From Nitrosospira briensis C-128 (GTDB lineage: Bacteria; Pseudomonadota; Gammaproteobacteria; Burkholderiales; Nitrosomonadaceae), in assembly GCF_000619905.2 (NCBI RefSeq), contig NZ_CP012371.1, positions 2,997,942-3,061,941 on the forward strand: a stretch of 64,000 bases of DNA, read 5' to 3'. Positions 9,745 to 17,871 of the stretch are shown here, piece by piece. Under the pieces are notes generated by a model. It had not been told where the DNA came from. It did not search any database and saw only the letters and a program-made list of their open reading frames with translations. Within the stretch, counting starts at the first letter, position 1; every line of letters begins with the position of its first letter. The position numbers and the translations under genes were made by a program.

Positions 9745-9779
9745 ACCAGTGGTTTCCGCTTGCAGGTCGTTTCCTGCGG

Positions 9780-9995
9780 ATTGTCAAACAGGTATTCACT
9801 CAACCGGGAAAATCCACGCAGAATGCCTATATCGAAGCTTCTGTGGTCGATGGCGGGAATGGCCATTCGTTCTCGACGTTGCATGGAGCGCGCGTTCTCA
9901 ACAAAGCGTGGCGAAAAGATTACAACTAACGCGGCTGCACAGCGCGCTTGGGCGGATACACCTCAGTCAGCCGAATTTGTAGCCCAGAATCAATT
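9780..9995 (+). pseudogene. Remnant of a second IS3-family orfB
   Basis: Fragments in several frames match the end of an IS3-type DDE domain: FTQPGKSTQNAYIEA, FSTLHGAR, AWRKDYN and then TRLHSALGRI. These correspond to the conserved FSRPGKPTDNAYIESFN and YNxxRPHSALG blocks. About 200 bp survive, with at least two frameshifts and no start. It is unrelated in sequence to the element at 7357-8662. Confidence 0.75.
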
Positions 9996-10057
9996 TTCAA
10001 ACCAAAATCTTATTCCATCATGTGGCTAATTACGAGGGGCAGATTATTACAAATAAA

Positions 10058-10079
10058 AAACCCGCTATGTAGCGGGTTT
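10058..10079 (-). terminator. Bidirectional Rho-independent terminator
   Basis: Perfect 10-bp stem AAACCCGCTA / TAGCGGGTTT with a 2-base loop. The run of A at 10054-10060 gives a T-tract when read on the minus strand, so it best serves transcripts arriving from the nitrosocyanin gene at 10382. The 10080-10381 stretch between them holds no gene I can support. Confidence 0.8.
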
Positions 10080-10381
10080 CATTGTTCCAGATAAGCATTG
10101 CTCACTCTGTAGAAGTACTACATCACACTCCTAAGCAGTATCAAGCGCTTATTATGAACAGCTGCGGTATGGCAGATTAAATGCACCTCATCAACTGTGG
10201 CATCTAAATTTGCTTTATGAGAGCCCCTGCCATGCCGCTTCTGCTTCGGCGTTCGGCAGCTTCGAAGCTATCATTGACCAGATCGGCACGCCGATCTGTT
10301 GTTGTCGATGTTAGCTTCGTTGCTTCCGCTTTTTCTACTGCGCCGCCGATCCTGCTACTTCACAGTCTCCGTAACGGGACT

Positions 10382-10792
10382 TTAATCTATAACGTTCAAG
10401 GAACCCGATAGATGGATGTTCTTGGGATGGAGCTGGCACCAAATGGTAAACGCACCGCTCTTGTTCGCTACGAAAGAGACCTCTTTTGTTTCTCCCGCCT
10501 TGAGTACTTCTTGAACTCCATATTCATCAATAGTAAATCCCTCGCTGATAGGGGATTTGTTCTCTACGGTAATCTTTACTTTGGTCCCTTTCTTCACAGT
10601 CAAGGTTTCGGGCTCATTGATAACGTTAAACGCGCGGATGTTCTTGACTGTCACACCTTCCACGTTGAGCTCAGGAATAGTAGTGTCATAAGCATTGATA
10701 ACTACCTTGAATTTTTGTTCGGCTGCTTGCGCGGTTCCTACTAATAACAATCCCAAGGCAAGGCTTGCAAACATCGTTATGGTTTTTTTCAT
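10382..10792 (-). CDS. ncyA: Nitrosocyanin (red copper protein)
   Basis: 136 residues with a 24-residue signal peptide ([20 protein letters not shown]..). The mature 112-residue cupredoxin closely resembles nitrosocyanin of Nitrosomonas europaea as I recall it ([18 protein letters not shown]). The known mononuclear copper ligands are all present: mature Glu60 (SEGF), Cys95, His98 and His103 (CQLHPKNIH), matching precursor residues 84, 119, 122 and 127. This periplasmic protein is found almost only in bacterial ammonia oxidisers and is thought to act in ammonia or nitric-oxide metabolism; its reaction is unsettled. AAAGGAAAG precedes the start. It stands alone, with an inverted repeat (GCCCT/AGGGC near 10880) in the upstream region. 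Confidence 0.97.
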   Translation of the reverse strand: MKKTITMFASLALGLLLVGTAQAAEQKFKVVINAYDTTIPELNVEGVTVKNIRAFNVINEPETLTVKKGTKVKITVENKSPISEGFTIDEYGVQEVLKAGETKEVSFVANKSGAFTIWCQLHPKNIHLSGSLNVID

Positions 10793-11210
10793 AATTACTT
10801 TCCTTTACTATACGTTACGTTTTAATGAAATAGCAGCCGCTCTTGTTTAACGGTACTTACAACTTGCCACGCCCTGATCAACAAGGGCAAGCATCTGGAT
10901 AGTACTCATTAACCATGAGCGCTTTACTCATCGTTAGAATTGTAATTCTGCGTATGTTTTATCCTGAATTCGCCCGCGCGAATCCAGCTAATACTCTAAT
11001 TGGGATAATCACGGATGTCAATCGCAAGCGTCCCTCAAGTCCAAGTTTAAGATAGGTTTTCTGGCCGATTAGATCAAGCCGTGGCATTCGAGCTTCCGGC
11101 TTCGCCATTGCTGCTTTCTGGTTGTATTCAGCCTATCATGGCACACTAAACCGTAATTTTGGGCATAGCCAATAATTACGGTAATATTGTCGATCAAAAT
11201 CGGGTAGACC
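10793..11210. other. Upstream region between divergent nitrosocyanin and membrane-protein genes
   Basis: About 420 bp, AT-rich, with no coding potential I can support. It should hold the nitrosocyanin promoter and that of the plus-strand gene at 11211. I see no consensus promoter strong enough to mark. Confidence 0.4.
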
Positions 11211-11522
11211 ATGGCTGATAGCGGGTTGATAATCTTTAGCGTTGTAGTCCTGACTGGATTGCTTTGTCTGGCTATATGGGTTCTCAGGAAAATAGCGCGC
11301 GGAGAAATCGACGTAAGCGTTAACACCGCACTGGTGGCATTGCTGGTGGTTGCATTGCTGGTGCCTTTGGGATTGAATTTTTCCGCTCATCTGATATTCG
11401 GCAAGATGAATCATTCAAGTATTAACGAAACCGCCGAACACCCGGAACACCCGGAACACCCGGAACACCCGGAACACCCGGAACAGTCAGAACACTCGGC
11501 ATTCGAGACTGAACACCATTGA
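11211..11522 (+). CDS. Small membrane protein with His/Glu-Pro repeat tail
   Basis: 103 residues. Two hydrophobic helices (about 5-26 and 41-65) are joined by a short charged loop (RKIARGEID). The tail contains five EHP triplets followed by QSEHSAFETEHH, giving at least eight histidines. The repeat is mirrored in DNA as a 9-bp tandem array. A histidine-rich cytoplasmic or periplasmic tail suggests metal binding, but that is inference. I do not recognise the family. The ribosome-binding site is weak. Confidence 0.6.
   Translation: MADSGLIIFSVVVLTGLLCLAIWVLRKIARGEIDVSVNTALVALLVVALLVPLGLNFSAHLIFGKMNHSSINETAEHPEHPEHPEHPEHPEQSEHSAFETEHH
11439..11483. repeat. 9-bp tandem array (CACCCGGAA x5)
   Basis: Five perfect copies, then a degenerate one at 11484-11492, all inside the tail of the small membrane protein. 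Unit loss or gain keeps frame, changing tail length by three residues per unit. Confidence 0.9.
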
Positions 11523-11579
11523 AGTTAACTGAGGACGTCAATCTGCATTGGCGAGGTCTAGAAACAATGGGAATTTAAT

Positions 11580-12362
11580 ATGCCTCGCGATACGAAGATT
11601 TGGCCACTGCTGACAGGCACGCATCGCTACGAAAAGACAATCTCGACACGCAACCGCGGCCATGGCAGATTTATCGATGCGCCGATTCTTGCCTATTTGA
11701 TTGAAACGCCCAATGGACGCATTCTCTACGATGTCGGTTGCGACTATCGCAAGCTTGCTGACCCAGCGCTGCGCGCAAAATATTTCGAGCCCATGCGTCA
11801 TTCGTTTGAACCGCCTGCGATGGAGGAAGACCAACGTATCCCTCACTATCTGGCACGGTTGGGGCTCGAGCCATCCGATATCGATGTCGTGTTTATCGGG
11901 CATTTACATTTCGACCACGCAGGCGGCCTGTGCGACCTGCCCGGCTGCGAGGTGCATGTTCAGGCTGAGGAGGTGGCGGCAGCGCGTACCGGACAGGATG
12001 GCAGCGTATTTGCCGATGAGCTGGAGAGTGCGGGACAATGGAAGGTAATGACGAATGAGTATATGTTGACCCCCGGCGTCCAGGCGGTTGCCAGCCCAGG
12101 GCATACGGCCGGACATATGTCGCTATTCATCGAGCTGCAAAAAGGGCAGCCCGTCATCTTGTGTGGGGATGCAGCCGATCTGGTTGAAAACCTGGACGAG
12201 GAGGTTGCGCCGGGATACTGTTGGCAGGATAACGAAGCACTGGCCCTAGCGAGCATTCGTAAGCTAAAGGCGCTCGCCCGCACCGAGAACGCGCAGCTTT
12301 GGCCTAACCACGATATGAATTTTTTCCTGGGCTTGCCGAGATTTCCGGCATGGAGAGACTGA
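11580..12362 (+). CDS. Metallo-beta-lactamase fold hydrolase, AHL-lactonase family
   Basis: 260 residues. The HLHFDHAGG motif at about residue 108 (HxHxDH) and the later GHTAGH and CGDAADL supply the di-zinc ligands. The overall layout (DVGCDYRKL, then IDVVFIGHLHFDH, then SLFIELQKGQPVILCGDA) matches the AiiA/AttM-type N-acyl-homoserine lactonases, so quorum-signal or other lactone hydrolysis is likely. Sequence alone cannot fix the substrate. GGGAA lies about 6 bases before the ATG. No signal peptide, so cytoplasmic. Confidence 0.8.
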   Translation: MPRDTKIWPLLTGTHRYEKTISTRNRGHGRFIDAPILAYLIETPNGRILYDVGCDYRKLADPALRAKYFEPMRHSFEPPAMEEDQRIPHYLARLGLEPSDIDVVFIGHLHFDHAGGLCDLPGCEVHVQAEEVAAARTGQDGSVFADELESAGQWKVMTNEYMLTPGVQAVASPGHTAGHMSLFIELQKGQPVILCGDAADLVENLDEEVAPGYCWQDNEALALASIRKLKALARTENAQLWPNHDMNFFLGLPRFPAWRD

Positions 12363-12421
12363 AGCACCGGGCTGCCAGCCCGGCATGTTTCGTGGCGATT
12401 TCGTGGAGAGGTGGCTGGAGC

Positions 12422-12850
12422 CTAATTGGAGTTAGGATTTAGCGTGGCGGCGTCTACAATTTGCCCTTTACGGGCGGCAAATTCGCGTTGTGCCTGTTCT
12501 GTTGCCATTCGCCGATGCATCGCGGCTTTTTTTATACTCTCTTCCGCATTTGCTTCATATTTACGAACCAAAGCATAAGTATGTGATTTCAAATCCTGAG
12601 CTCGCCGGCCATAGAGATATCCTTTATCTTCATAGTGCTCAAGTAATTTCTTTTGCTCCTTTGCCTTCGTCTGCATTTCTCTCGCTGTATTTTCAAAATA
12701 CTGCGTCAAGGCATCATGATCGCTGCGTGTTCTGGCGTTCTGGGAAGCTTTTCTGATATTGGTGTTCTGAAGGGCTTCGTGATGGCTTAGCTGAGCGCAG
12801 GCGGCCAATACGCTGAAGGATAAGGCTGTGAATAAATTTCTTGTTCTCAT
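12422..12850 (-). CDS. Small helical lipoprotein, paralog 1 of 3
   Basis: 142 residues from the ATG at 12850; the upstream in-frame ATG at 12886 lacks a signal sequence context. A lipobox-like LAAC ends the signal peptide. The mature part is a charged, almost wholly helical segment sharing blocks with the proteins at 15091 and 15948: RSDHDALTQYFENTAREMQ, LLEHYEDKGYLYGRRAQDL and YALVRKYEANA. The shared block predicts a coiled-coil. Function unknown. It may sit at the outer membrane. Confidence 0.75.
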   Translation of the reverse strand: MRTRNLFTALSFSVLAACAQLSHHEALQNTNIRKASQNARTRSDHDALTQYFENTAREMQTKAKEQKKLLEHYEDKGYLYGRRAQDLKSHTYALVRKYEANAEESIKKAAMHRRMATEQAQREFAARKGQIVDAATLNPNSN

Positions 12851-13064
12851 GCCGCGCGCTCCTTTAGAATCGAGCGACTGCTCCAAAAGACGCGAAGCAA
12901 GGGCTACAACAAATTATCGTTTGTGAAAAAATTGTAAAGGGATGAGCGTGAATTTGTCAACTATTTTATGTGTAAAGTGTATTAAGATAGCGTATAGTGG
13001 TAAATGTGCTATAACACGCTTTTCGATTTCCTGATACAGACGGGGGGGAAGGAGGTACAACCAA

Positions 13065-13706
13065 ATGGTTAATAAAATGGGTGCACGCCAAAAGCAACTA
13101 CTCAAGCTATTGCGTGGGAACAGAAGCGGCATGAGTGTGGATGAGCTTTCGAAAGGGCTTGAAATTACCCGAAATGCCGTGCGACAGCACCTCGCGTCCC
13201 TGGAAGCGGCAGGATTAATTGCGGCAGGTGTCACGCGTCCATCTGGCGGAGGCCGCCCTCAGCAACTTTACGTACTCACCGAGCTCGGCCAGGAAAGTTT
13301 TCCACGTCAATATTCGTGGCTTGCGCAACTGGTGGTGGCCTCGGTTCAGCGTGAGGAAGGCGCGGAAAACATGCGTAAGCGGCTGAACGGTATCGGTGCC
13401 GGCATAGCTCGGCAGATACGAAGCCAGTACCCGGAATTGACCACGCAACAGGAAAAGGTCCAAAAGCTCGCCGAGGTAATGGATCAGCTTGGTTACAATG
13501 CGAGAAATGCGACATTGCCGGGTGGCGAGGCAGTTATTGAAGCCGATAACTGTGTCTTTCACCAAATGGCGGTAAAAGACCTGGAAATCTGCCATCTGGA
13601 TAAGGGCCTGATGGAAACGTTTACCGATACCAAGGTCGAGCAACACGAATGCATGGCTCGTGGCGGAGATCTTTGTCGATTCAGGTTTTTGCCTAAAAAG
13701 GAGTAG
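13065..13706 (+). CDS. SufR-like winged-helix regulator with cysteine cluster
   Basis: 213 residues. Residues ~8-80 form a winged helix (LSKGLEITRNAVRQHLASLEA..GGRPQQLYVLTELG) as in DeoR/ArsR-type SufR proteins. The C-terminal part has cysteines at NCVF, EICHLD, HECMARGG and DLCRF, spaced like the Fe-S or metal-binding set of SufR. By family knowledge it would sense iron-sulphur cluster status or a ligand. The ribosome-binding site AAGGAGG lies about 10 bases before the ATG. An alternative start is the ATG at 13077 (MGARQ). No suf genes lie next to it. Its targets are unknown. Confidence 0.75.
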   Translation: MVNKMGARQKQLLKLLRGNRSGMSVDELSKGLEITRNAVRQHLASLEAAGLIAAGVTRPSGGGRPQQLYVLTELGQESFPRQYSWLAQLVVASVQREEGAENMRKRLNGIGAGIARQIRSQYPELTTQQEKVQKLAEVMDQLGYNARNATLPGGEAVIEADNCVFHQMAVKDLEICHLDKGLMETFTDTKVEQHECMARGGDLCRFRFLPKKE

Positions 13707-13724
13707 TTTCTACTCCTTTTTTTT
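13695..13724 (+). terminator. Rho-independent terminator overlapping the stop codon
   Basis: A 12-bp stem, AAAAAGGAGTAG / CTACTCCTTTTT with a TTT loop, is followed by more T. The last bases of the left arm are the TAG stop of the regulator gene, so termination begins within the coding sequence. Confidence 0.9.
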
Positions 13725-13750
13725 GCCTTTCTTTCTCTTCTGGCGCGGAC

Positions 13751-14473
13751 CTAGTGCGTTATCCCTGCAAGCGGCTGCAATAAAGCAGACTCTACCAGCA
13801 CATCGACACCCGTTTCACCCATTATCGCTCGCGCGGGGATATTTTCTCCCGCGCGCCACCTTGCCACTGCTTTATGCTTCGATGCGCCGCTCACCAGAAA
13901 AATTATCTGACGCGAACGGCTTAGCCGCGCGGCGCTGAGCGATACGCGCTGAGGTGGCCGTTTGGGCGAATTGAAAATCGCCAGTGTATCGGGGGAATCC
14001 GAAGCGGTTCCCCACTCATTACCGGGGAACAGGCTTGCAGTATGGCCGTCTTCCCCGAGCCCAAGCAAGGTCAGATCGAACATGTCAACGCCCTGTAGGG
14101 TTTGTGCATATTCATTAGCTGCTTTATCCGCGCGAATCTCGCTCGGTATTGCATGTATCTGGTTTGGGGGAATAGACACATGATCGAGCCATGCTTCCCC
14201 AGCCATACGAAAATTCAACTCTTCCACCGTGGGCGGCATGCAGCGCTCATCGCCAAAATAGATGTGCCAGGCAGTCCAGTCCGTGGGAGCCGATCGCAGC
14301 CGCTGATAAATTCCGCGCGGTGATTCACCCCCAGCCAGCACGAGATTGAAACGTCCGCGTTCCTGTATCGCCATCGACGCCCCGTCGAGAATGGCGCCCA
14401 GTGCTGCTTCCTGTAAAGCTGGCAGATCGGCGAATCCGTGCCAGCGGTATTTTTCCGAATTGACGATGCTCAT
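13751..14473 (-). CDS. pgl: 6-phosphogluconolactonase
   Basis: 240 residues, the usual DevB/Pgl length. Family motifs are LAGGESPRGIYQRL, HIYFGDERCMPP and LGLGEDGHTASLFPG. It hydrolyses 6-phosphoglucono-lactone in the oxidative pentose phosphate pathway. Gnd and Tal follow in the same orientation 2.4 kb to the right, but genes for DoxX and two small helical proteins lie between. No zwf gene is in the window. Confidence 0.93.
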   Translation of the reverse strand: MSIVNSEKYRWHGFADLPALQEAALGAILDGASMAIQERGRFNLVLAGGESPRGIYQRLRSAPTDWTAWHIYFGDERCMPPTVEELNFRMAGEAWLDHVSIPPNQIHAIPSEIRADKAANEYAQTLQGVDMFDLTLLGLGEDGHTASLFPGNEWGTASDSPDTLAIFNSPKRPPQRVSLSAARLSRSRQIIFLVSGASKHKAVARWRAGENIPARAIMGETGVDVLVESALLQPLAGITH

Positions 14474-14546
14474 GGCTGTAGTTACCTGTGCTGATTGGTC
14501 TTGTAAATAACTTAAACTGAACAGTAGAGCTGGCTATGCTAACACA

Positions 14547-14957
14547 CTAATCCGGTCTGATTGCCATTCGGCCGCTGCCCAGGAATAATACTGCGAGGCC
14601 GGAAAATAAATAAAAACCCTGCAATTCGAGTGCCCAGCCACCTGAAGTCGTCAAGGTAAACAGCTGGCTGCGGTGTGCCAGAAAAAGTGCAAACACCATA
14701 TTACCGAAAACGAGCAAACCGCCAAGGCGTGAAAAAATTCCCAGGATTATCATTAACGGTGCGATAACCTCACCCAGATAAACGCCATAAGCCAGAGCCT
14801 GAGGTAGACCATTGTTGCTGAGTTGCTTGCTGATGAAGTCGAGAGAACCTGGATTGAGTATTTTATGTGCCCCATGGAACAGTATCAGCATTCCAACGGT
14901 AACACGGAGGATCAGTTTACCGAGGTTATCATTGTGAAACGGATTGGACACTATCAT
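14547..14957 (-). CDS. DoxX-family membrane protein
   Basis: 136 residues with four hydrophobic helices and the DoxX signature near the first (LILRVTVGMLILFHGAHKI) and second (GVYLGEVIAPLMIILGIFSRLGG). DoxX proteins are inner-membrane proteins linked to quinone or redox stress responses; the role here is not defined. It lies 73 bp upstream of pgl in the same orientation and could be cotranscribed. Confidence 0.85.
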   Translation of the reverse strand: MIVSNPFHNDNLGKLILRVTVGMLILFHGAHKILNPGSLDFISKQLSNNGLPQALAYGVYLGEVIAPLMIILGIFSRLGGLLVFGNMVFALFLAHRSQLFTLTTSGGWALELQGFYLFSGLAVLFLGSGRMAIRPD

Positions 14958-15090
14958 GTCTCCGGTAATTTCAGGTTCGCCATTTCAAGGGGCGGAATAG
15001 GGCAGGAGACAACCGATGCATTGCGCGCTACGCTAGCCGAACTTGCTCGCTCGGCCTAATGGGAAAACCTTAGTTATTCAGTTGAATTCG

Positions 15091-15555
15091 CTAGTGAGAT
15101 TTATTTACGACACTGAATCTCTGCGCACTGGACGCAGTGGCGTGATTTTTTTCTTTAAATTTCAAGGCGATTTGCCGGTGAGTGGCAGCTTCCTTCGCAT
15201 CCGCCTTCGCGGCTTGTTCATACTTGCGTACTAACGCCGCGGTATGCGCTTGCAGATCCTGAGCTTTTTTTCCGTAGAGATAGCTTTTTTCCTCGTAATG
15301 CTCAAGCAACAGTTTCAGTTCCCTCGTCTTTGCCTGTGCCTTCCCTGCCTCATCTTCGTAGTATTTGGCCACAATCTCATGTCGCTTCCTTGCTTCATCT
15401 TCATAGTATCTTGCTATAGCTTCGTGGTCGCTCCCGGCGGGGGGATCCTGCCCGGACGGGATTTCGGAATCATCGACGGTTGCTGTTACAGGCGAACTCA
15501 GTGAGGCCAGCAAGCCAAGCAGGGACAACGCGGCAAAAGTATTTATCGTTTTCAT
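15091..15555 (-). CDS. Small exported helical protein, paralog 2 of 3
   Basis: 154 residues from the ATG at 15555, where a signal peptide begins (MKTINTFAALSLLGLLASLS). It has an insertion of a second EDEARKRHEIVAKYYEDEA block not seen in the other two paralogs, then shares LLLEHYEEKSYLYGKKAQDL and AALVRKYEQAAKADAKEAA. Predicted to be periplasmic and coiled-coil. Function unknown. An in-frame ATG at 15582 is possible but masks the signal peptide. Confidence 0.7.
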   Translation of the reverse strand: MKTINTFAALSLLGLLASLSSPVTATVDDSEIPSGQDPPAGSDHEAIARYYEDEARKRHEIVAKYYEDEAGKAQAKTRELKLLLEHYEEKSYLYGKKAQDLQAHTAALVRKYEQAAKADAKEAATHRQIALKFKEKNHATASSAQRFSVVNKSH

Positions 15556-15628
15556 TTCGAGGCGTTCGAATCCGTTTTTCACGGACGTCAGAACTGAAGT
15601 TTCGACAAAATTTACGCCAGAATATTCC

Positions 15629-15901
15629 TTGACTCGAAGCCTACCTGATGGCTATGGCTTCGTCAACTTCGGTATGTTTAAAGCACCAGACTTTGCAGAT
15701 ATGCCGATGTTATGGACGGACCATAAGATGGGGCCAAGAATTGAGCGCAGACTGAAGCAGATTAAGAGGGAAAACTCGGAGCTTATCGTAGCGGAAAGAG
15801 TCGTGGAGGTGTCGCGAGAAGGGTTTATGGGGCACCTTCGAGATTACGCTACGGTAGCGAAGCTGCCTATGAAAATGAGAGAAAGTCAAAATACAATTTG
15901 A
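15629..15901 (+). CDS. Hypothetical protein, uncertain
   Basis: 90 residues between two minus-strand paralogs. It reads SLPDGYGFVNFGMFKAPDFAD and a basic helical tail. No family recognised, no clear ribosome-binding site, and it may be a fragment of a larger lost gene. Confidence 0.3.
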   Translation: MTRSLPDGYGFVNFGMFKAPDFADMPMLWTDHKMGPRIERRLKQIKRENSELIVAERVVEVSREGFMGHLRDYATVAKLPMKMRESQNTI

Positions 15902-15947
15902 AGCTACTGTAATGCCATACGCTAAGTTTTAATTCATTGCTCTACTG

Positions 15948-16385
15948 CTATTTTTTAGAAACAGTAGCCTGGCGAAGCTCATGCACAATACTCAGTTTCT
16001 CCAATTGAGGTACAGAGTAGCCGTTCTCTTCAGCGCTTGCTGCCATCTGCCGATGCAGGGCGGCTTCTTTTATATTGGTTTTTGCCTCTTTCTCATACTT
16101 ACGCACTAACGCATAGGTGTGGGATTGCAGGTCCTGGGTCTGTCTACCGTATAGGTAGCTTTTGCTTTCATATTCTTCAAGTAATTGTTTTTGTTCCTGC
16201 GCTTTTGCCTGTATTTCTCGGGCTGAGTCTTCGTAATAGGCTGCCACAGCCTCATGGTCGCTTCGAGTTGTAGCATTCTGGGCAGCGGCGGTGATATCAA
16301 TATCTTCTGCGGCGGATGCAGCGGGGCTCAACAAGGAAAAAAGGCTGAGTAGAGATAAAGTAGTAACGATTTGTTTCGCATTCAT
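15948..16385 (-). CDS. Small exported helical protein, paralog 3 of 3
   Basis: 145 residues. Start set at 16385 (MNAKQIV), with AGGAGG 7 bases upstream; the adjacent ATG at 16388 is equally possible. A signal peptide ends at PAASAAED. The mature part matches paralog 1 over RSDHEAVAAYYEDSAREIQ, LLEEYESKSYLYGRQTQDL and YALVRKYEKEAKTNIKEAA. Periplasmic helical protein of unknown function. The three copies lie within 4 kb around pgl, which suggests local duplication. Confidence 0.75.
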   Translation of the reverse strand: MNAKQIVTTLSLLSLFSLLSPAASAAEDIDITAAAQNATTRSDHEAVAAYYEDSAREIQAKAQEQKQLLEEYESKSYLYGRQTQDLQSHTYALVRKYEKEAKTNIKEAALHRQMAASAEENGYSVPQLEKLSIVHELRQATVSKK

Positions 16386-16794
16386 CATCACACCTCCTAT
16401 TCTTCGCATTGCAAAGCGGGCGTTAATTTCTCATGCTCATGGTGTGAAGAATATGTGAAGGATAAATCTTTGTCAACTTATTTATGTTGAAAGTATCATT
16501 AGGATTGATCCCACCTGTCAACTTCAAGCATTGATAATGCGCAAGCGCTTTCGGGCTAGGCTCGCGCAGGTGCCTCAGCCTGTCTATTCCTACAATTGAG
16601 AAGTAGTCGGGCTGCGCCCGACGATCGAAGAGACGATGGCCGGCAGAGCTCGCCCTGCCGGCGTTATCCTGGGCCGGATGAGTGCAGCGTGAACCGATGA
16701 AGACATGCAAATGGCAGAGCGCATTCGCTATCCTGAAGACAACGGCTGATTGATTTTGGTAAGGCCAATATTAGGGAGGCGTCAATATCGCGAG
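16386..16794. other. Intergenic region with palindromes
   Basis: No gene supported. It holds GTCGGGCTGCGCCCGAC at about 16607-16623 and a GCCGGCAG/CTGCCGGC hairpin at 16639-16662, relatives of the REP-like family found elsewhere in the window. Confidence 0.45.
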
Positions 16795-16849
16795 GTAGGT
16801 CGGGCTACCCGACGATCGTAAAATTGATGTCGGGCGTAGCCCGACCTAC
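16795..16849. repeat. REP-like palindrome pair (GTCGGGC family)
   Basis: GTAGGTCGGGCTACCCGAC on the left, and its inverse TGTCGGGCGTAGCCCGACC on the right, with about 15 bp between. The same unit flanks the RAYT gene at 24155. Confidence 0.85.
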
Positions 16850-16918
16850 TTATGGGGTTAGCGCAGCGTAAGCCAACGAAGGAGGGTAAACAGCAGGGCG
16901 CATTCGAGGATTGTGCAA

Positions 16919-17824
16919 TTATTCCTTTTTTATATCATGTCCGCCGAACTGGTTGCGCAACGCCGACAGCAATTTGTTGGAGAACGACTCGGGATCGCGC
17001 GACTGCAGCCGCTGCAATAGCGACAGCGTGATTACCGGTGCGGCGACATCGAGATCGATTGCCTCCGCGACAGTCCAGCGTCCCTCGCCTGAGTCAGGCA
17101 CATAGGCGGCGATACCATCCAGATCGGGATTTTTTGCAAGCGCCGCAGCGGTCAGGTCGAGCAACCATGACCGGACCACGCTGCCGTCGCGCCATATCTC
17201 CGCCACCTGGTGCAAGTCCAGGTTGAATTCGGTCTTGCGGCTCATAAGTGTAAACCCTTCACCATAGGCTTGCATCAGGCCATACTCGATGCCGTTGTGA
17301 ATCATCTTGGTGAAGTGCCCGGCACCGCTGGGGCCCACGTGCCCCCAACCTTTATCAGGCGCCGGAGCAAGTGTCTCGAAAATAGGACGCAACTGAGCGA
17401 CGACATTGTCATCGCCGCCTACCATGATGCTGTAGCCATTCTCCAGACCCCATACGCCGCCGCTGGTGCCGACATCCACATAGTGGATTCGGTTTGCCTT
17501 CAGCATCTGGGCGCGGCGTTGCGTATCCTTATAATTCGAATTGCCGCCATCGATAATAATGTCATCGGGTTCCAGCAGCGGTAACAGCGTAGCTATCGTT
17601 TCATCTACCGGCGCACCGGCAGGAATCATCAACCATACGACGCGCGGCGACTTCAGTTTATCCACGAGGTCTTCGAGCGACGCTGCCGCCGTTATGCCTT
17701 TTTCCCCCAACTGCTTGCGGGTATCCGCGCTGCGGGCGAAACCGGCTACGCGATGACCATCCCGCAGTAGCCGTTGTGACATGGGGCCGCCCATGCGCCC
17801 CAATCCGATCATTCCAACATCCAT
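16919..17824 (-). CDS. gnd: 6-phosphogluconate dehydrogenase (decarboxylating), short form
   Basis: 301 residues, the length of the short, usually NAD-preferring Gnd/GntZ type. The Rossmann motif GLGRMGGPMSQRLL is at the start. Substrate region DVGTSGGVWGLENGYSIMVGG and HNGIEYGLMQAYGEGF are conserved. It converts 6-phosphogluconate to ribulose 5-phosphate and CO2. It follows tal by 47 bp in the same orientation, so the two are likely one operon. Confidence 0.94.
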   Translation of the reverse strand: MDVGMIGLGRMGGPMSQRLLRDGHRVAGFARSADTRKQLGEKGITAAASLEDLVDKLKSPRVVWLMIPAGAPVDETIATLLPLLEPDDIIIDGGNSNYKDTQRRAQMLKANRIHYVDVGTSGGVWGLENGYSIMVGGDDNVVAQLRPIFETLAPAPDKGWGHVGPSGAGHFTKMIHNGIEYGLMQAYGEGFTLMSRKTEFNLDLHQVAEIWRDGSVVRSWLLDLTAAALAKNPDLDGIAAYVPDSGEGRWTVAEAIDLDVAAPVITLSLLQRLQSRDPESFSNKLLSALRNQFGGHDIKKE

Positions 17825-17871
17825 TAGTTTCCGCCCAGTTCTCAGTTATGCAGACTGCCTACAGCAGTGGT

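Noticed and set aside
10240-10310. Palindrome AGATCGGCACGCCGATCT
   Set aside because: A short isolated palindrome with no nearby gene or related copy; no evidence of function.
11439-11492. Possible CRISPR-like repeat
   Set aside because: Units are contiguous, 9 bp and in frame with the His-rich tail, so it is a coding tandem repeat.
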